Assembly: GCF_000203815.1 (NCBI RefSeq)
Contig: NW_004457729.1
Coordinates: forward strand, 1,922,674 to 1,986,673
Length of the DNA stretch: 64,000 nt
From: Cavenderia fasciculata
Taxonomy: Eukaryota; Evosea; Eumycetozoa; Acytosteliales; Cavenderiaceae
Direction: 5' to 3'
The position numbers and the translations under genes were made by a program. Position 1 is the stretch's first letter; each line of letters opens with the position of its first letter. Positions 10,874 to 22,352 of the stretch are shown here, one piece after another. The notes beneath the pieces are model-generated. The model was not told the DNA's origin. It made no database searches and saw nothing but the letters and a program-made list of their open reading frames with translations.

Positions 10874-11859
10874 TTAATTTATGACTTGAGCCTTATGAAG
10901 AAATGTTCCAATAATTTCATTTTCATTTACTGGTAGGCATTCAAAATGATCACGAACAACAGTTACCAATTCATCTCTTGTAGAATTATGTTTAGTCTTT
11001 AATCTATAATGTTTCTTGTATCTTTTTAATGCTGGTACATCAAGCTAAATTTAAATATTATTAGTATTTGTTACTATAAAACAATAATGTTTTTAAAAAG
11101 TATAAATAAAATATATTTATATTTACTCTTTGAATAATATCTTTAGATTGTTGAGGAGAGGAAGAATTGAATAACTAAAAATAGAACAAAAAAAAAAAGA
11201 AAGGATTAAAATTAGTAAAAAAATAGTTGGTGTGTTTTTCAGCAGGATTAAAAGGTGCGAGGGACCCTCCCTTCCTCTTGCTAAAGCACTATATCTATTT
11301 AATTTATACATACAAAGTCGTCATCGGAAGATTTATAGTATGTACAATGTTTGTAATGTCTCTTTCTTGTTGATCCACACTTTGAACATCCTCCACTACT
11401 ATTGATATTTGATTTTGGTATAGAGTTACCATTGTATGAGGTGGTAGTTGATGGTACACTGGTAGCTTGAACTGGTGATGTATTCATAGGAATGTATTGA
11501 GGAGCATAAGATGATGATGATGATGATCCATTCATATGTTGTTGTTGTAATTGTTGTTGATGGTGATGATGTTGTTGTTGTTGTTGTAATTGAGCTTGTT
11601 GTGCCGCGGCATGTTGTTGTTGTTGTTGTTGTTGTAATTGTAATTGCTGTTGTTGCTGTAGCTGTTGTTGTTGTTGGTGTAATTGTTGTTGTTGGTATTG
11701 TTGGTACTGTTGTTGTTGTTGCATTAGGTTATAGTTCATCATACTACCGGCAGCCGATCCACCACCCGATGAGATGGGTGAGCTGCCACCCATATTCTTT
11801 CTCTTGTACCCATTATTATTCATCTCACCTCCATTTGTATATAGAACCTTTGTATCCAT
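10874..11859 (-). CDS. SAP30-like subunit of the Sin3-histone deacetylase complex
   Basis: Three exons on the minus strand: 11859-11314, 11174-11127, 11044-10874; 254 residues. The N-terminal half is Q/H/S-rich. A compact Cys/His cluster, GCSKCGSTRKRHYKHC (about 156-171), ends exon 1. The last two exons encode LDVPALKRYKKHYRLKTK, then DELVTVVRDHFECLPVNENE and IGTFLHK, a close match to the Sin3-binding C-terminal domain of SAP30/SAP30L (human: LRRYKRYYKLQTR, LAETVSRHFRNIPVNE). SAP30 bridges Sin3 and other corepressor subunits in the nucleus. The Cys/His cluster sits where SAP30L has its zinc module, but it is much shorter and I cannot tell whether it is homologous. Exon phases are all 0. The call for the C-terminal domain is strong; the middle of the protein is simple sequence. 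Confidence 0.8.
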
Positions 11860-12371
11860 CTTCTCTCTTTTATTACTCTCCTAAGTATACTATTCTCGTA
11901 AAGGTATGTATACGATTTTTATTATTATTATTATTATTAATATAAAACTATTTAATAAATCTCTATCTCTATCTATCTCTCTCGTGGGATTGATTGTGTG
12001 TGTGATATAGTATAGTATCGTTGTTGGCTTTTAAATTAATAATTGATTTATTTTATATATTATATATATATATATATGTATATAAATAGACGCTAGACTG
12101 TTTTATAATAATATAAATAATAATAATAATAAAATTTAGATGATAATAGAGTTGATGCTCTCTTCTATCTCTCTCTTTCTCTCTACTCTCACTACACTCT
12201 CTTAAAATCTCTGTCTTTGTATAATCTCTAACACAAATTATAGGTGTTTGTTTTTTAGAAGGGTACCACGACCCCCCTCGCGGGAAAATTATTTAATTAA
12301 TATTTTTTATGGTGATCTCAAAGATCTCGTTCGGATACCCCTGTTTTTTTTTTACCCAGACACTTGCAAGA

Positions 12372-12446
12372 AATCGATGATATGATTGATGTCACGTTTA
12401 TCTATTCTCACCTCTATCTGTTAATCTCTATTAGATATCATCGATT
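12372..12446. repeat. 12-bp perfect inverted repeat (hairpin candidate)
   Basis: AATCGATGATAT at 12372-12383 is matched by its exact reverse complement ATATCATCGATT at 12435-12446, leaving a 51-base loop. It lies in an island that is less AT-rich than its surroundings. A stem joining the two ends of a short transcript is reminiscent of dictyostelid class I small RNAs, but no defining promoter element was recognised nearby. Confidence 0.4.
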
Positions 12447-12624
12447 CTTATATGTCATCTAGCTAGCTAGCTAATATATACCACAAGAAGAAGACTTTGA
12501 TCTACCTGACAATCAGATTGATTGTAGATGATAAATGATTTAAACAAGAGAGGAGTCAATAGATGGGATGATGCCCTTTCGGTAGTCTCATCAAACTTTG
12601 CCATTGAATGCTTCGAAACAGCAC

Positions 12625-12643
12625 CACAAACATGATGTTTGTG
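12625..12643. repeat. 8-bp perfect hairpin with 3-base loop
   Basis: CACAAACA, TGA, TGTTTGTG forms a tight stem-loop. It sits inside the less AT-rich island 12540-12700, which also contains (CTAG)n just upstream at about 12459-12473. Function unknown. Confidence 0.35.
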
Positions 12644-13769
12644 TTGATGTGAGCACCCCCAGTGGTACCACAAACTCATTAACTTTATTTAGAAAGGTAT
12701 TGTTGGTCTTGGTGATTTAAATATCAATCTAATCGTTTTGATTGTTAAACAAACAAACAAACAAACAAATTTGTTTGATAACTCTATACTATCCATATAT
12801 ATATATATTTATATTATATTATATTATTATATTTATATCATTAATTTTATATTTATTTATATCTTTCTTTCTCTAGTTTTAAGTAATAAAAGAAGAAGAA
12901 GAAGAAGAAGAAGAACTTATTTATTTATTTATTGATTAAAATGTGAGTATTAATGGAATTAATGGGATGGACAATCATTTCAAATGGATGGATCCCAGTT
13001 TAAAATTGGAATCATCATCATCATCATCACCTCACCATTTTTGTTGTTGGTCCGCCGCCGACGATTAAAAAAAGGTCGATCGACATAGGTAGAGATATAA
13101 TATTATAGATAGATCGGACAATAAGATAAGACAAAGGGTGATTTGTTTGTTCATTGGATTAAAAGTAGAATGGTGGTTGGTTTGGTCAGGGTTAGGGTTA
13201 GGGGGTGGTGACTTTTAAACAATTCATCACCCTTGTTAAAAGAGATGGAACTATATATATATATAATTATGAGTGTTTGGAAAAAAGTTATGGAATATTT
13301 GAAATTGCCTATCAAAGAAACCAAGCTTTGAACATCGACTCTACAGTTCCATTACTTTTTTCAACACTTGGGGGGTGTTTGGTTTCCATTCGAATTTTTT
13401 CCAGTCATTTTAACCATTTCCCACTCCCACCCACCCTCTAAACACTAAAACACAAGAGTGGGGAACTTTTTTCACGACATTTAGGCTAGTGTCAATTGTC
13501 ATTGCCGAGGGTTCGTTTGGAACTGTTTAATTTCATACTTGCCAACTACAAAATATCACCTCTATCTTTTTTTTTTTTTTTTTTTTTATTGTAGTTTGTA
13601 GTTGTTTTAATATTTTAAACATATTCATTTCTATATATCTGTATTTTAATTAATATTTTATATATTTAATTTATTGGGGAATATAATATAATTTCCCATT
13701 CTACACAAAATAATAATAATAATAATAATACCCCCACCCTTACACAAAAATATTTTATTTATATTTAAT

Positions 13770-13805
<36 letters not shown>

Positions 13806-13817
13806 TTTATTTATTTC
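13770..13817. repeat. (TTTA)n microsatellite
   Basis: A nearly perfect TTTA/TTAA tetranucleotide run lies in the long gene-free interval. It is typical dictyostelid simple sequence with no evident function. Confidence 0.7.
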
Positions 13818-15743
13818 CAGTTTTGTTGTAATATTTCTCAACTTTAAAAGAAAAAACAAAAAAAAAAATAAATGTAAGTAACTAGTTACAAATCAAAAAG
13901 TAGTTAACAAATAATATGTTTTTGTTTTTTTTTTTTGTACATCCATATTTTAAAATTATCATTGTAGTGTAGCAGTGTAGTTGGATTGTTTTAAGCTTTC
14001 AAACCAAAGTAAAAAGATTGAAAATTTTTTTGTTGTTTTGTTGTTGTGGATCGGTCAGTCTCTACAAAAAATAATAATTTGGAAATTTATGGAAAGGTTT
14101 TTTTTTCCAGTTTACAATGTTTCATTTTTAAAAGGTCAATATTATTATTGATCGTTTCTCCTTTTTTTTTTTTTTTTTTAATTCCCACAAATTTGAGGAA
14201 TCTATCTTTGAAAATAAGAGTGAGAGGGAGAGAGTTGTAGTTTTTTTAAAATCTCAATCACAAAAATGTACACGGAATTCTCTCACTCTCACTCTTTACA
14301 CACTCACACACACACATAACCATTTATGATTGGAAAAGAAAGAAATCTATATTATTCTTACAGGTAGAGAGGAAGAGAGAGAGGGAGTGTGTGTTCTTGT
14401 TTTATTCACACCTCATCCACCACATAATCAAAAAAAAAACATTTTGATTACTTAAAAAAAAAAGTTGGAATTTTTGTGTTTGTTGTTGGGTGATTGAAAA
14501 AATAATATTAGCAGTAGTTAGTCAGTCAGTCGGTCACGTCAGTCAGAGAATTATCATCAAGACTATCAATCACCATCTTTGGTTGTATGTCGGTTCACTC
14601 AAAGAGTCAGCTTGACTGTTTTTTTGTTTTTTTTGGACATGATTGTTTTTGATCAGAGTTGGCGTTGTGTGTATGTTTGGATTCAACAAAGAGATAAAGA
14701 GATAGATTGTTGTTAAAAACTTATCTCTAGTGGTTTTGGATGATGTCATGCTATTAAACATTCTTTTTTGACATTTATTACCATTTGCAGCAGCAGCCGC
14801 AACCATTATTATTATTATTATTATTATCTTTTTGTTCCAGTAGCAGACAGACATGTGTATGGATATATAGGGGGGGTTGTTGTGGAAGAATTCAATCTGT
14901 GTGTGCGTGCGCGGGTAGATATGAGACTGGCAGTAGCAACAATAAAATGGTAAATACATACATAAATATATTTATATATATATATATAAAGATAGAGATA
15001 TTATGAGCAAGGAAAAGAGTTTCCCAACTTTTGATGAAAACATTTGTCGTTTCATCATCACTCTTATTCACTCATTCACTCATTCTCTGTATGTCAATCA
15101 AAATCAACCATCATCGTCCGTCAATCATGACTGATTTTCTCAAGGACTATTTGGAAAAAATATCTTCTTTTCAAAATTATCCCTTTTGTGATGGATGGTG
15201 ATGGTGGTCGTGCGGGTAGAGAGAGGGAAAGGAGCATATGTAGTGTTTTAACCACGTTGACAACTCGACTCAAGATCAACCTAGTTATAGTTGCAGCTGA
15301 TTTTGTCAGAGATATTTTATTTGCTGTTGCTACAGGTTGTTGTCAGTTTTAACTCCCAATTTGTAAAAAGTAATGTGTGTGCGTGGGATTGTCTAGCGTT
15401 TCTATAAATCACCAACAAAAGCAGAACAGTGTGGGTTGTTTCATCATCATTGTTTTAAAATATATATATTTTAATTATAAATTTGTGATTCATACTCATT
15501 TATATTAATATCTTTTTTTTTTTTTTTTAAAAAAAATATAAAAAATAATAATAGTAATAATCAATCCAATCAATCCTCCTACTGTGTTTTTTAGATTATT
15601 AAAATATTCATTCCCCTCCAAAAAATATTGTTCCAGAAAAAAACAAAAAACAAAAAACAAAAAACAAAAAAGGTATGTATTATTATTATACTCCAAAATC
15701 AAAAAAGAAACAAGAAAGTGATAGTAGTACATAGAATATCATA

Positions 15744-15797
15744 TTAATTAATTAATCAATTAATCAATCAATCAATCAATCAATCCATCCATCCATT
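15744..15797. repeat. AATT/AATC/ATCC tetranucleotide run
   Basis: A graded tetranucleotide array passes from TTAA units to AATC units and then ATCC units. This is simple-sequence drift in the gene-free interval. Confidence 0.65.
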
Positions 15798-18147
15798 TCT
15801 ATCCCAGTTTAAGAAAAGAAAACTATCAAGTCCTCCTCCTCCTCGAAAAAATAAGAATCTTTGTGGGTTCTTGACATTCCAATTTTAAAAAAAAAACAAA
15901 AAGGTTAGTACTTACTTTCGTTTGTGTGTTGTGTTGTTTCTGTTGTTGATCCCTTCATTCGATCTACACACACTTTTTCCATTTTTGCTTTGTTTGTCGA
16001 GACCGTCTACCACGTCTACTCTCAATTTAAAATGACAAACAAATATCATCTGCACCCAACAACAACCACCACTATTCTTTCAGCTGCGCTTTAGAGGTTT
16101 TAAATCCACCACTACCCACCACCACAAACCACCACCACAACTTCATGAAATATGATATTTAAATTTAAAAATAGTCGTGAGAGAGATTCTCCGACCAAAT
16201 GGCAGGCAGTCTGTTTGTTTTTAATTCGATATTATTATTCAGCAGCCTGCTTTTTTTAACCAAACAACAACCCCAAAAAAAACAATGAATGAATCACTAC
16301 TACTATCTTTTATATTCTTAAATTCAACAATATTGTTTGTTTGGTTGGTTGGTTTGTTGCCAATTTAATTTTTTGACAAGTACCAAAAAAGAGAGAGGGA
16401 GAGAGGGGAAAGAGAAGAGAGCAAGAGAGGGAAAAAAGCCGGCAAAAGGTTCCAAATCAAATCATCCAATTATATTGTAGGTAGCAGTAGGTAGTCTGTA
16501 GTAGGTAGGGAGACCACACATTATATATATATATATATATATATATTAATATTTATACATTTTTGGGAGGATTTTAAATTTTCAATCCAAAAATGTATCT
16601 GTATCTGTATAGTGTTAAATATATTTTTTATTTAGTTTGTTTATTTATAATCTATTATCTTTGCATTCAAAAAAACCGCCACAACAACAACAACAACAAC
16701 TTGTTGTCAACTTTTATTTATGCGCATCTGCCTGCTGCAAGAAGCATAATTATCTGTGGGTGGTTGTTGTTGTTGTGGTAGAGGTAGAGGTGGTGCCTAT
16801 TGGATGATTATTCCAACGTTCAGTAGTAGTTGTTGTTGTTGGTTATTGGTTGTTGGTTGTATGGTCTGGATGGCTATTACGATAATACCAACCACCCAAA
16901 CTCTATACTTTCTCATTAGTTTGGTTCAAGGTTGTTTTTTTTTTCTTTCTTTCTCTCTCTCTCTCTTGTTTTATTGCCAAAAGGACGGAACAAAATAAAG
17001 TAAGGAGGAGGAGAATAAAGGAAGGGGTGACACTCAGTGTGTAGTGTGATGGTCATAATGATCATGTGTTCCTGCTTTAAAGAATCAAACGTTTTCTATT
17101 TCCATTTCCATTTCTCCAGCAAAACACCCTCTCCAAAATAATAATAATAATAATCATTGTCAATATGTATTTGTAATCTATCATCATCATCATCATCATC
17201 AGACATTCATCAGGAAAACTAAATTGGTCAAATTAGTGATTGACTGATTGATTGATTGTTTTACTGTGTGTGTATGTGTGTTACCTACGTTTTGTGTGTT
17301 GGTGTGTTGTTTGTCGTGTCGTGTCGGCGTCAGTGGTAATTGATTGAAATGATATCCATTAAACAATCAATCAATCCAACCTACTTATGAATGATGATGA
17401 TGATGATGATTAAAACCATCACCATCTAATCCAAGGTAGGAAAAGAATAATTTTAATAGAATTAACATTCGGTGGTGGGTAGTCAACATTCAAAAGGCAA
17501 TACAACAAGAGTAGAGTAGAGTAGAGTAGAGAGTAGTAGTTAACTAATTATTATTGTCAATATTGTCAACATTGTCAATGTTGGTTGTTGGTTGCAAAAA
17601 GAAAGAAAGGAAGGAAAAGATGTGTTTGAAAAGAATTGGTGTGGTGGTGGTTGGCATTTTAAAACTTTAAATTTCCGTTCATTCATCCCATCCATTAATC
17701 AATCAATCAATCAATCACTCACTCGACCAGTCAGTCATTCAATCAGTCTGTCAATCCTATATTTCTTTTCTTTTTGAATATTTCCCAATTAATTGATCCA
17801 ACAACCTCACCTCACTTGTCTACCTCTTTTTTTTTTTTTTTGTGTGTTTTTTTTTTTTTTTTTTTTTTAAATGTGTTTTTATTATTAAATATATTTTTTG
17901 TATTATAGTAGTTAGTAGTTTGATTATAAAAATATTTTATACTAATTTTAAAATTAAAATTAAAACCAACCATTTGTAATATTAGTAAAAACTTAACTTT
18001 GTAGTAGCAACAAGTAGTAGTACCAAACAGAGACATATATCATTTACCAAGTGTCCTCGATTCGAATCCACTCCACTCCATCCATTCATCCAATTATCCG
18101 ATCTTCATCCATAACACCACATCCACACACACATACACATTTAAATC

Positions 18148-19614
18148 ATGGGAACTTCATCTTTGGAAACAATCTTGGAAATCCTAAGAGCCGATCCACC
18201 AAAATATACTCCAATTTTACAAAAAAGAGATACCAAGGATAATAATCTACTTGATGTATTATGTACCGTTGTAAATAGATTAATCACCAATGGTGACAAG
18301 GTATGTAAAACAAATCATATACATATATATATTATTTATATTCAACTTTTATTAATTATTATTTTTTTGGTTTTGTAGACAAAAAATGATAGAAGAGAAT
18401 TTTATCCACCAAATAGAAAACCACCAACCATTGGAATCGATGCATATTTGGCAAGATTATTGAAATATTCTCCATGTAGCAAGGAATGCTTTGTCATGAG
18501 TTTGGTGTACATTGACCGATTCCTTAAAAACTGTGATTTAATAGTCAACTCGATGAATATCCATCGTATAGTAATTACGAGCTTGTTGATTAGTACCAAG
18601 TATCTGGACGACATCTTTTACAACAACGAATTTTATAGCCAGGTTGGCGGTATCTCTCTAAGGGAAATGAACGGATTGGAAGTCGTTTTCCTCACCATGA
18701 TGAGCTATACTGTCAATTGTTCGCTCGATGAATTTGAAATCTACTCGATCGAGGTTGAAAAGGTAAAGAAAAAATACGAGGATATCAACAATCAACAGGC
18801 TGCTGCTGCCGCCGCCGCTGCCTCTGCTGCATCGGCTACCGCTTCCATCCCACCAACTGTATCATCTGTCATTCCAACCACTTCCTCGTCATCATCATCG
18901 TCATCATCACATTCACAGCCATCACCATCATCCAAACAACCTGGACAATCTCCTTCAGCTGCTGTAGTACCAAATAATAATAGTAATAATTTCCAACAAG
19001 CGGTTCCACAACAACACGCATCCAACAATACTCAACAACAACATCAACAACAATTGTTATATAACAATTATAACCATCTTTACCAACAACCAATTAATAC
19101 AACCAACACTTTTAGTACCACTCAACCATCATACCATCAATCAACTACATCTACTTCGACAAACCCATCATCTTCATCCTCTACGACATCATCTACGAGC
19201 AGCCGATTGGTATTTGTAAATAATCAACCGTCCAACTCAACCAATACCACCTCATCTACCAACAATCACCAACATCTACATCATCAACCATACCCAACTA
19301 CATCGAGTCACAACCACAACCACCACCATGGTAGAAGTTCATCGTCGACCGCCTCTTTGATGAGCCATTCTTCGACCTCTTCCAATCTGTCTACTGCCGC
19401 TGCTGCTGCAACGACTGCCACCATTGCCACTGGTACCAACACCACCACCCTTGTTCCTGCCACTGCAACCAACAATATTAATAATAATAATAATAATGTT
19501 CCAAATGCAACTACCAATGTCAGCATACCAAGTAGAAGAAGAGGAAGTTGTGACCAAGGATCCCAACCACACTCTAAAGAACAAAAAACATTCCCAACTG
19601 GTTGGGTTGCTTAA
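18148..19614 (+). CDS. PHO80/PCL-type cyclin (cyclin 2)
   Basis: Two exons: 18148-18300 and 18379-19614; 462 residues. The start MGTSSLETILEIL is followed by LLDVLCTVVNRLI. The second exon continues with PTIGIDAYLARLLKYS, then CFVMSLVYIDRFL, NIHRIVITSLLISTKYLDD, YSQVGGISLREMNGLE and FLTMMSY. This is a full cyclin box of the PHO80/PCL type at residues about 30-210, matching the first cyclin gene and cyclin-U proteins. The remaining half is low complexity (poly-A, S, Q/H, N, T) and ends with GWVA. The partner would be a Pho85/CDK5-like kinase; the biological role cannot be read from sequence. A 6.3-kb gene-free interval precedes the ATG and may hold its regulatory DNA. Confidence 0.87.
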
Positions 19615-20116
19615 ATACCACCATGTCCATTATTATTCTTACTTTCAATTAGATCCAAGACAAAAGTTTGTTTCTAGATCTATTTATAATCCCTCCCCCA
19701 CTTGTTCATTATATCCAACTCCCCCTCCTTTTTGTTTATTTCACAAACTCGACCAAAAATAATTACAATCAAACTGGAATTTCTTTGTACAATTGTTTTG
19801 GTTAACGCGTTTGGGAATGGAAAAAAAAAAAACCAATCAATAAATTACTCAATATATCGTGATTCATGATTTAAATATTATTGGTCGTATACGATATAAA
19901 AATATATATATATATAAATATAGAAATATAGAAATAGATTTTTAAATCTTTCTTTTTATTAAACTCCATTTTTGGTTAATTTTGAAAAAAATAAATAATT
20001 AAAATTGCTGCACAAAGAGATGATGAAAACGAACGAGTCAAGCATGAATGATTTAATTAATTTATATTCATTTATTTATTTGGATCAACGCATTGATATA
20101 AAGAAGAAGAAGAACA
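19615..20116. other. Intergenic region between tandem genes
   Basis: 502 bases between the cyclin stop and the MPP6-like start. AT-rich with A runs and TA repeats near 19902-19925; it should hold the cyclin 3' end and the next promoter. No gene seen. Confidence 0.5.
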
Positions 20117-20954
20117 ATGAAATCAAATAGATTCAACTTTAATAACAACAATAATAATAACAACAACAACAATAATAATAATACAAAGAGAGAAGACTAT
20201 AAAAAGTCTTATTCTTCGTCTTCGAGTTTACCTCCCAATGCACCTTCATCAAATAATGCCTCTGCCTCTGGAGGAGGAGGAGGAGGAGAAGGAGAAGAAC
20301 CAGTATTAGCAGAGAATCTACAGAAATTAAAGTTTATGCAAAGAAGAAAGGAAGCAGATTTACGTGTACAGTTACAAAAAGAGTTGGATCAGTCTATACA
20401 AGAATCACATTGGGTTGCAAAGGGTGCTTTCGATGATGGTGAAACTCTAACAACCGGTAGTTCAAGTGAAGTCATTGGCTTTAAATCAACGGGAAGAATG
20501 TCATTTGGTAACTTTAATTCTCATGTAGATGTAATGTATCAATCAATCAATAATCATCAATATGATATATATGATAAAAACAAAGTTTACTTTACTTACT
20601 ATTTTTGTCTCTCTGTAGAAAATAAATCAAGAAAAGAAAGATATAATGGAAGGAAAATCGATAAAACCTGCAGTCATTGATACTACTCCATCCAATCAAG
20701 TCATTACAAATATTTCAGATAGAGTTCAACCAAAACCAACAACATCATCTAAAAAGAACAATCGAAAAGATGATGATAGTGATGATGAAAACAAACAAAA
20801 AGATGATGCAAAAAAGAGAATTATAAGTGAGGTTTTAGAAGATTACGATGGATATGTGGATTCAGATCATAACAAAAAGAAACAAAAACAATCTAGTAGT
20901 AGTCTATTGGTTACAGGTAATAATAAAAAGAAACAAACAGGTAAAAAGAATTGA
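20117..20954 (+). CDS. MPP6-like nuclear RNA exosome cofactor
   Basis: Two exons: 20117-20530 and 20619-20954; 249 residues. After an N-rich and S/G-rich leader (residues 1-70) comes LAENLQKLKFMQRRKEADLR, then SHWVAKGAFDDGE, then a GFKSTGRMSFGNFNSHVD block. This corresponds to the human M-phase phosphoprotein 6 pattern (LSKNLLRMKFMQRGLD, EEHWYLDL, GRMSFRGFNPEVE). Joining at 20530/20619 gives HVDKINQEKK in place of an in-frame read-through. The C-terminus is Lys/Asp/Ser-rich with a likely nuclear localisation signal (NKKKQKQ, KKKQTGKKN). MPP6 binds structured RNA and links Rrp6 and Mtr4 to the exosome during 5.8S rRNA maturation. Its 3' end converges on the glycerate kinase gene with only 120 bases between stops. 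Confidence 0.75.
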
Positions 20955-21074
20955 TAGGATTGGACAAACAAACAAAAAATCAAATCAAATCAAAATATTG
21001 TATACAACAATCAAAAAAAGGAGATATTGGTGGATGATCATTCATCAAATCTATCCTCTTCTTTATCTTTATCA

Positions 21075-22352
21075 TTATATATCAATAATGAATTTATTAT
21101 CAACAATGAGAATATTTTCTATTATATATTGGATACATTGTTTTGTTTCATTTAGAGCTCTATCCAAACCAAAATTACAAACCAAATCTATAATATACAA
21201 CTTGTTACCAAATATTTCTTCTTGCTTGCTTTGTATTTTGGTTATACCTTTGGCAACCTCTACCATTTCATTTTCAGTAATTGACAATGATTTCAAATCT
21301 TTTCTTCCACATATAATGACTACTGGTATATTTAAATGTTTTCCATAAGATATCATTTTTGAAACAGTTTTACCATCCATTGAACTATTGTCAAATGAAC
21401 CTTCACCTGTAAATATAATGTCTACACTGTTGTTGTTGTTGTTGTCCTTTTTGAGTTTTTCATCTAGACCATTTAGTTGGCATACATAATCGATTCCTTT
21501 GAGAATAGTTGCTTTTAGAATCGATACGAAACCTCCTGGTAGTCCACCAGCTGCTCCAGCTCCAGCAGTATTAGAGATATCGACTGGCAATAATCGAGCC
21601 AATTGTTTCATTCCATTTTCAAGCGTCACTTTGATTTCTTCAGTAGCTCCCTTTTGTCCTGCAAATGTATAAACTGCTCCACGTGGTCCTACAAACGGAT
21701 TGGTAACATCTGTACAAAATTCAATACTTGCTTGTCCATTCCATCGATTCTGTATGTCTGTATAATCAATTGATATTATTCTTTCCAAATCCCTTCCGTA
21801 AACAATATCAGTTGATGGCTGTGCACTACTACTACTGCTACTGCTACTACTACTGCTACTTAGAGTGAATTTCATTCCCAAAGCTTGAAGAGCACCAATA
21901 CCACCATCACTGGTTGCAGAACCACCAGCACCAATAAGGATTCTCTTGTAACCAGATGAGAGAGCGTCTAGTATCAGCTGACCCGTTCCATAGGTCGTAG
22001 TATTTAATGGATTTCTCTGGCAAGGTGGAACCAATTCTATACCCGATGCTTTTGCCATTTCTATGATTGCCAAACCTGTTGATTGATTAAACCCATACTC
22101 CGCAGTGATCGTGTTACCCAATGGTCCATGAACAACATCGACCTTTTTCCTTTGTAACTGTAACGGACGTTCTAGTGAATCAATGAATCCTTCTCCACCA
22201 TCACTAATAGTTAAAACAGAGTCTATACTGATCGGTGTAGAGTTGGTCATCATCGATTTGTTTAATGCATCAAGTACTGTCATACCCAATTCATTTGATC
22301 CCATACAATCTTTAAATGAATCAAATACAATGATTGGTTTCATTATGTACAT
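21075..22352 (-). CDS. Glycerate 2-kinase (GlxK/GarK type)
   Basis: Single exon, 425 residues. The true start may be the fourth codon, because MKPIIVFDSFKD aligns with the usual GlxK N-terminus (MKIVIAPDSFKES). Family motifs are ISDGGEGF, then VHGPLGN, GLAIIEMAKASGIELVP, NPLNTTTYGTGQLILDAL, the glycine-rich IGAGGSATSDGG (about residues 140-150), TDVTNPFVGPRGA, AGAAGGLPGG and FTGEGSFDNSSMDGKT. These enzymes phosphorylate D-glycerate, usually to 2-phosphoglycerate, feeding it into glycolysis. The family is widespread in bacteria, so an old bacterial acquisition is possible, but base composition matches the neighbours and a poly-Ser insertion (about residues 165-180) shows it is adapted to this genome. 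No targeting sequence is obvious. Confidence 0.88.
   Translation of the reverse strand: MYIMKPIIVFDSFKDCMGSNELGMTVLDALNKSMMTNSTPISIDSVLTISDGGEGFIDSLERPLQLQRKKVDVVHGPLGNTITAEYGFNQSTGLAIIEMAKASGIELVPPCQRNPLNTTTYGTGQLILDALSSGYKRILIGAGGSATSDGGIGALQALGMKFTLSSSSSSSSSSSSAQPSTDIVYGRDLERIISIDYTDIQNRWNGQASIEFCTDVTNPFVGPRGAVYTFAGQKGATEEIKVTLENGMKQLARLLPVDISNTAGAGAAGGLPGGFVSILKATILKGIDYVCQLNGLDEKLKKDNNNNNSVDIIFTGEGSFDNSSMDGKTVSKMISYGKHLNIPVVIICGRKDLKSLSITENEMVEVAKGITKIQSKQEEIFGNKLYIIDLVCNFGLDRALNETKQCIQYIIENILIVDNKFIIDI

Larger units (their letters stand above)
11860..18147. other. 6.3-kb interval without a convincing gene
   Basis: The stretch between the SAP30-like start and the second cyclin is far longer than any other gap in the window. 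It is dominated by homopolymers, microsatellites and short AT-rich sequence. Less AT-rich islands occur near 12240-12450 and 12540-12700 (two perfect inverted repeats, listed separately). A TTAGGG doublet lies near 13190. The open frames are short and low complexity and lack family resemblance. It could be an extended promoter or leader for the cyclin at 18148, hold non-coding RNA genes, or be a decayed gene region; sequence alone does not decide. Confidence 0.5.

Noticed and set aside
12467-12679. Minus-strand open frame of 70 codons near the hairpins
   Set aside because: No family pattern; it overlaps the inverted repeats, which suggests structure rather than coding.
13205-13441. Plus-strand open frame of 78 codons in the 6.3-kb gap
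   Set aside because: It mixes plausible and simple-sequence parts, has no upstream context, splice partner or family resemblance, and is short enough to arise by chance.
14182-14190. TTCCCACAA, similar to the upstream element of dictyostelid class I small RNA genes
   Set aside because: A single 9-base match next to homopolymers; about 60 bases downstream I see no stem-forming RNA with the expected ends.
14570-14959. Minus-strand open frame of 129 codons in the 6.3-kb gap
   Set aside because: The composition (Ile runs from ATT repeats, Ala from GCA repeats, His/Thr from CAC runs) is that of translated microsatellites.
18058-18072. GATTCGAATCC, similar to a tRNA B-box
   Set aside because: No T-stem or acceptor pairing around it; it lies in the leader of the second cyclin gene.
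21075-22352. Recent bacterial transfer of the glycerate kinase gene
   Set aside because: The family is common in bacteria, but the gene shows local base use and a poly-Ser insertion, so recent transfer is not supported by the sequence.
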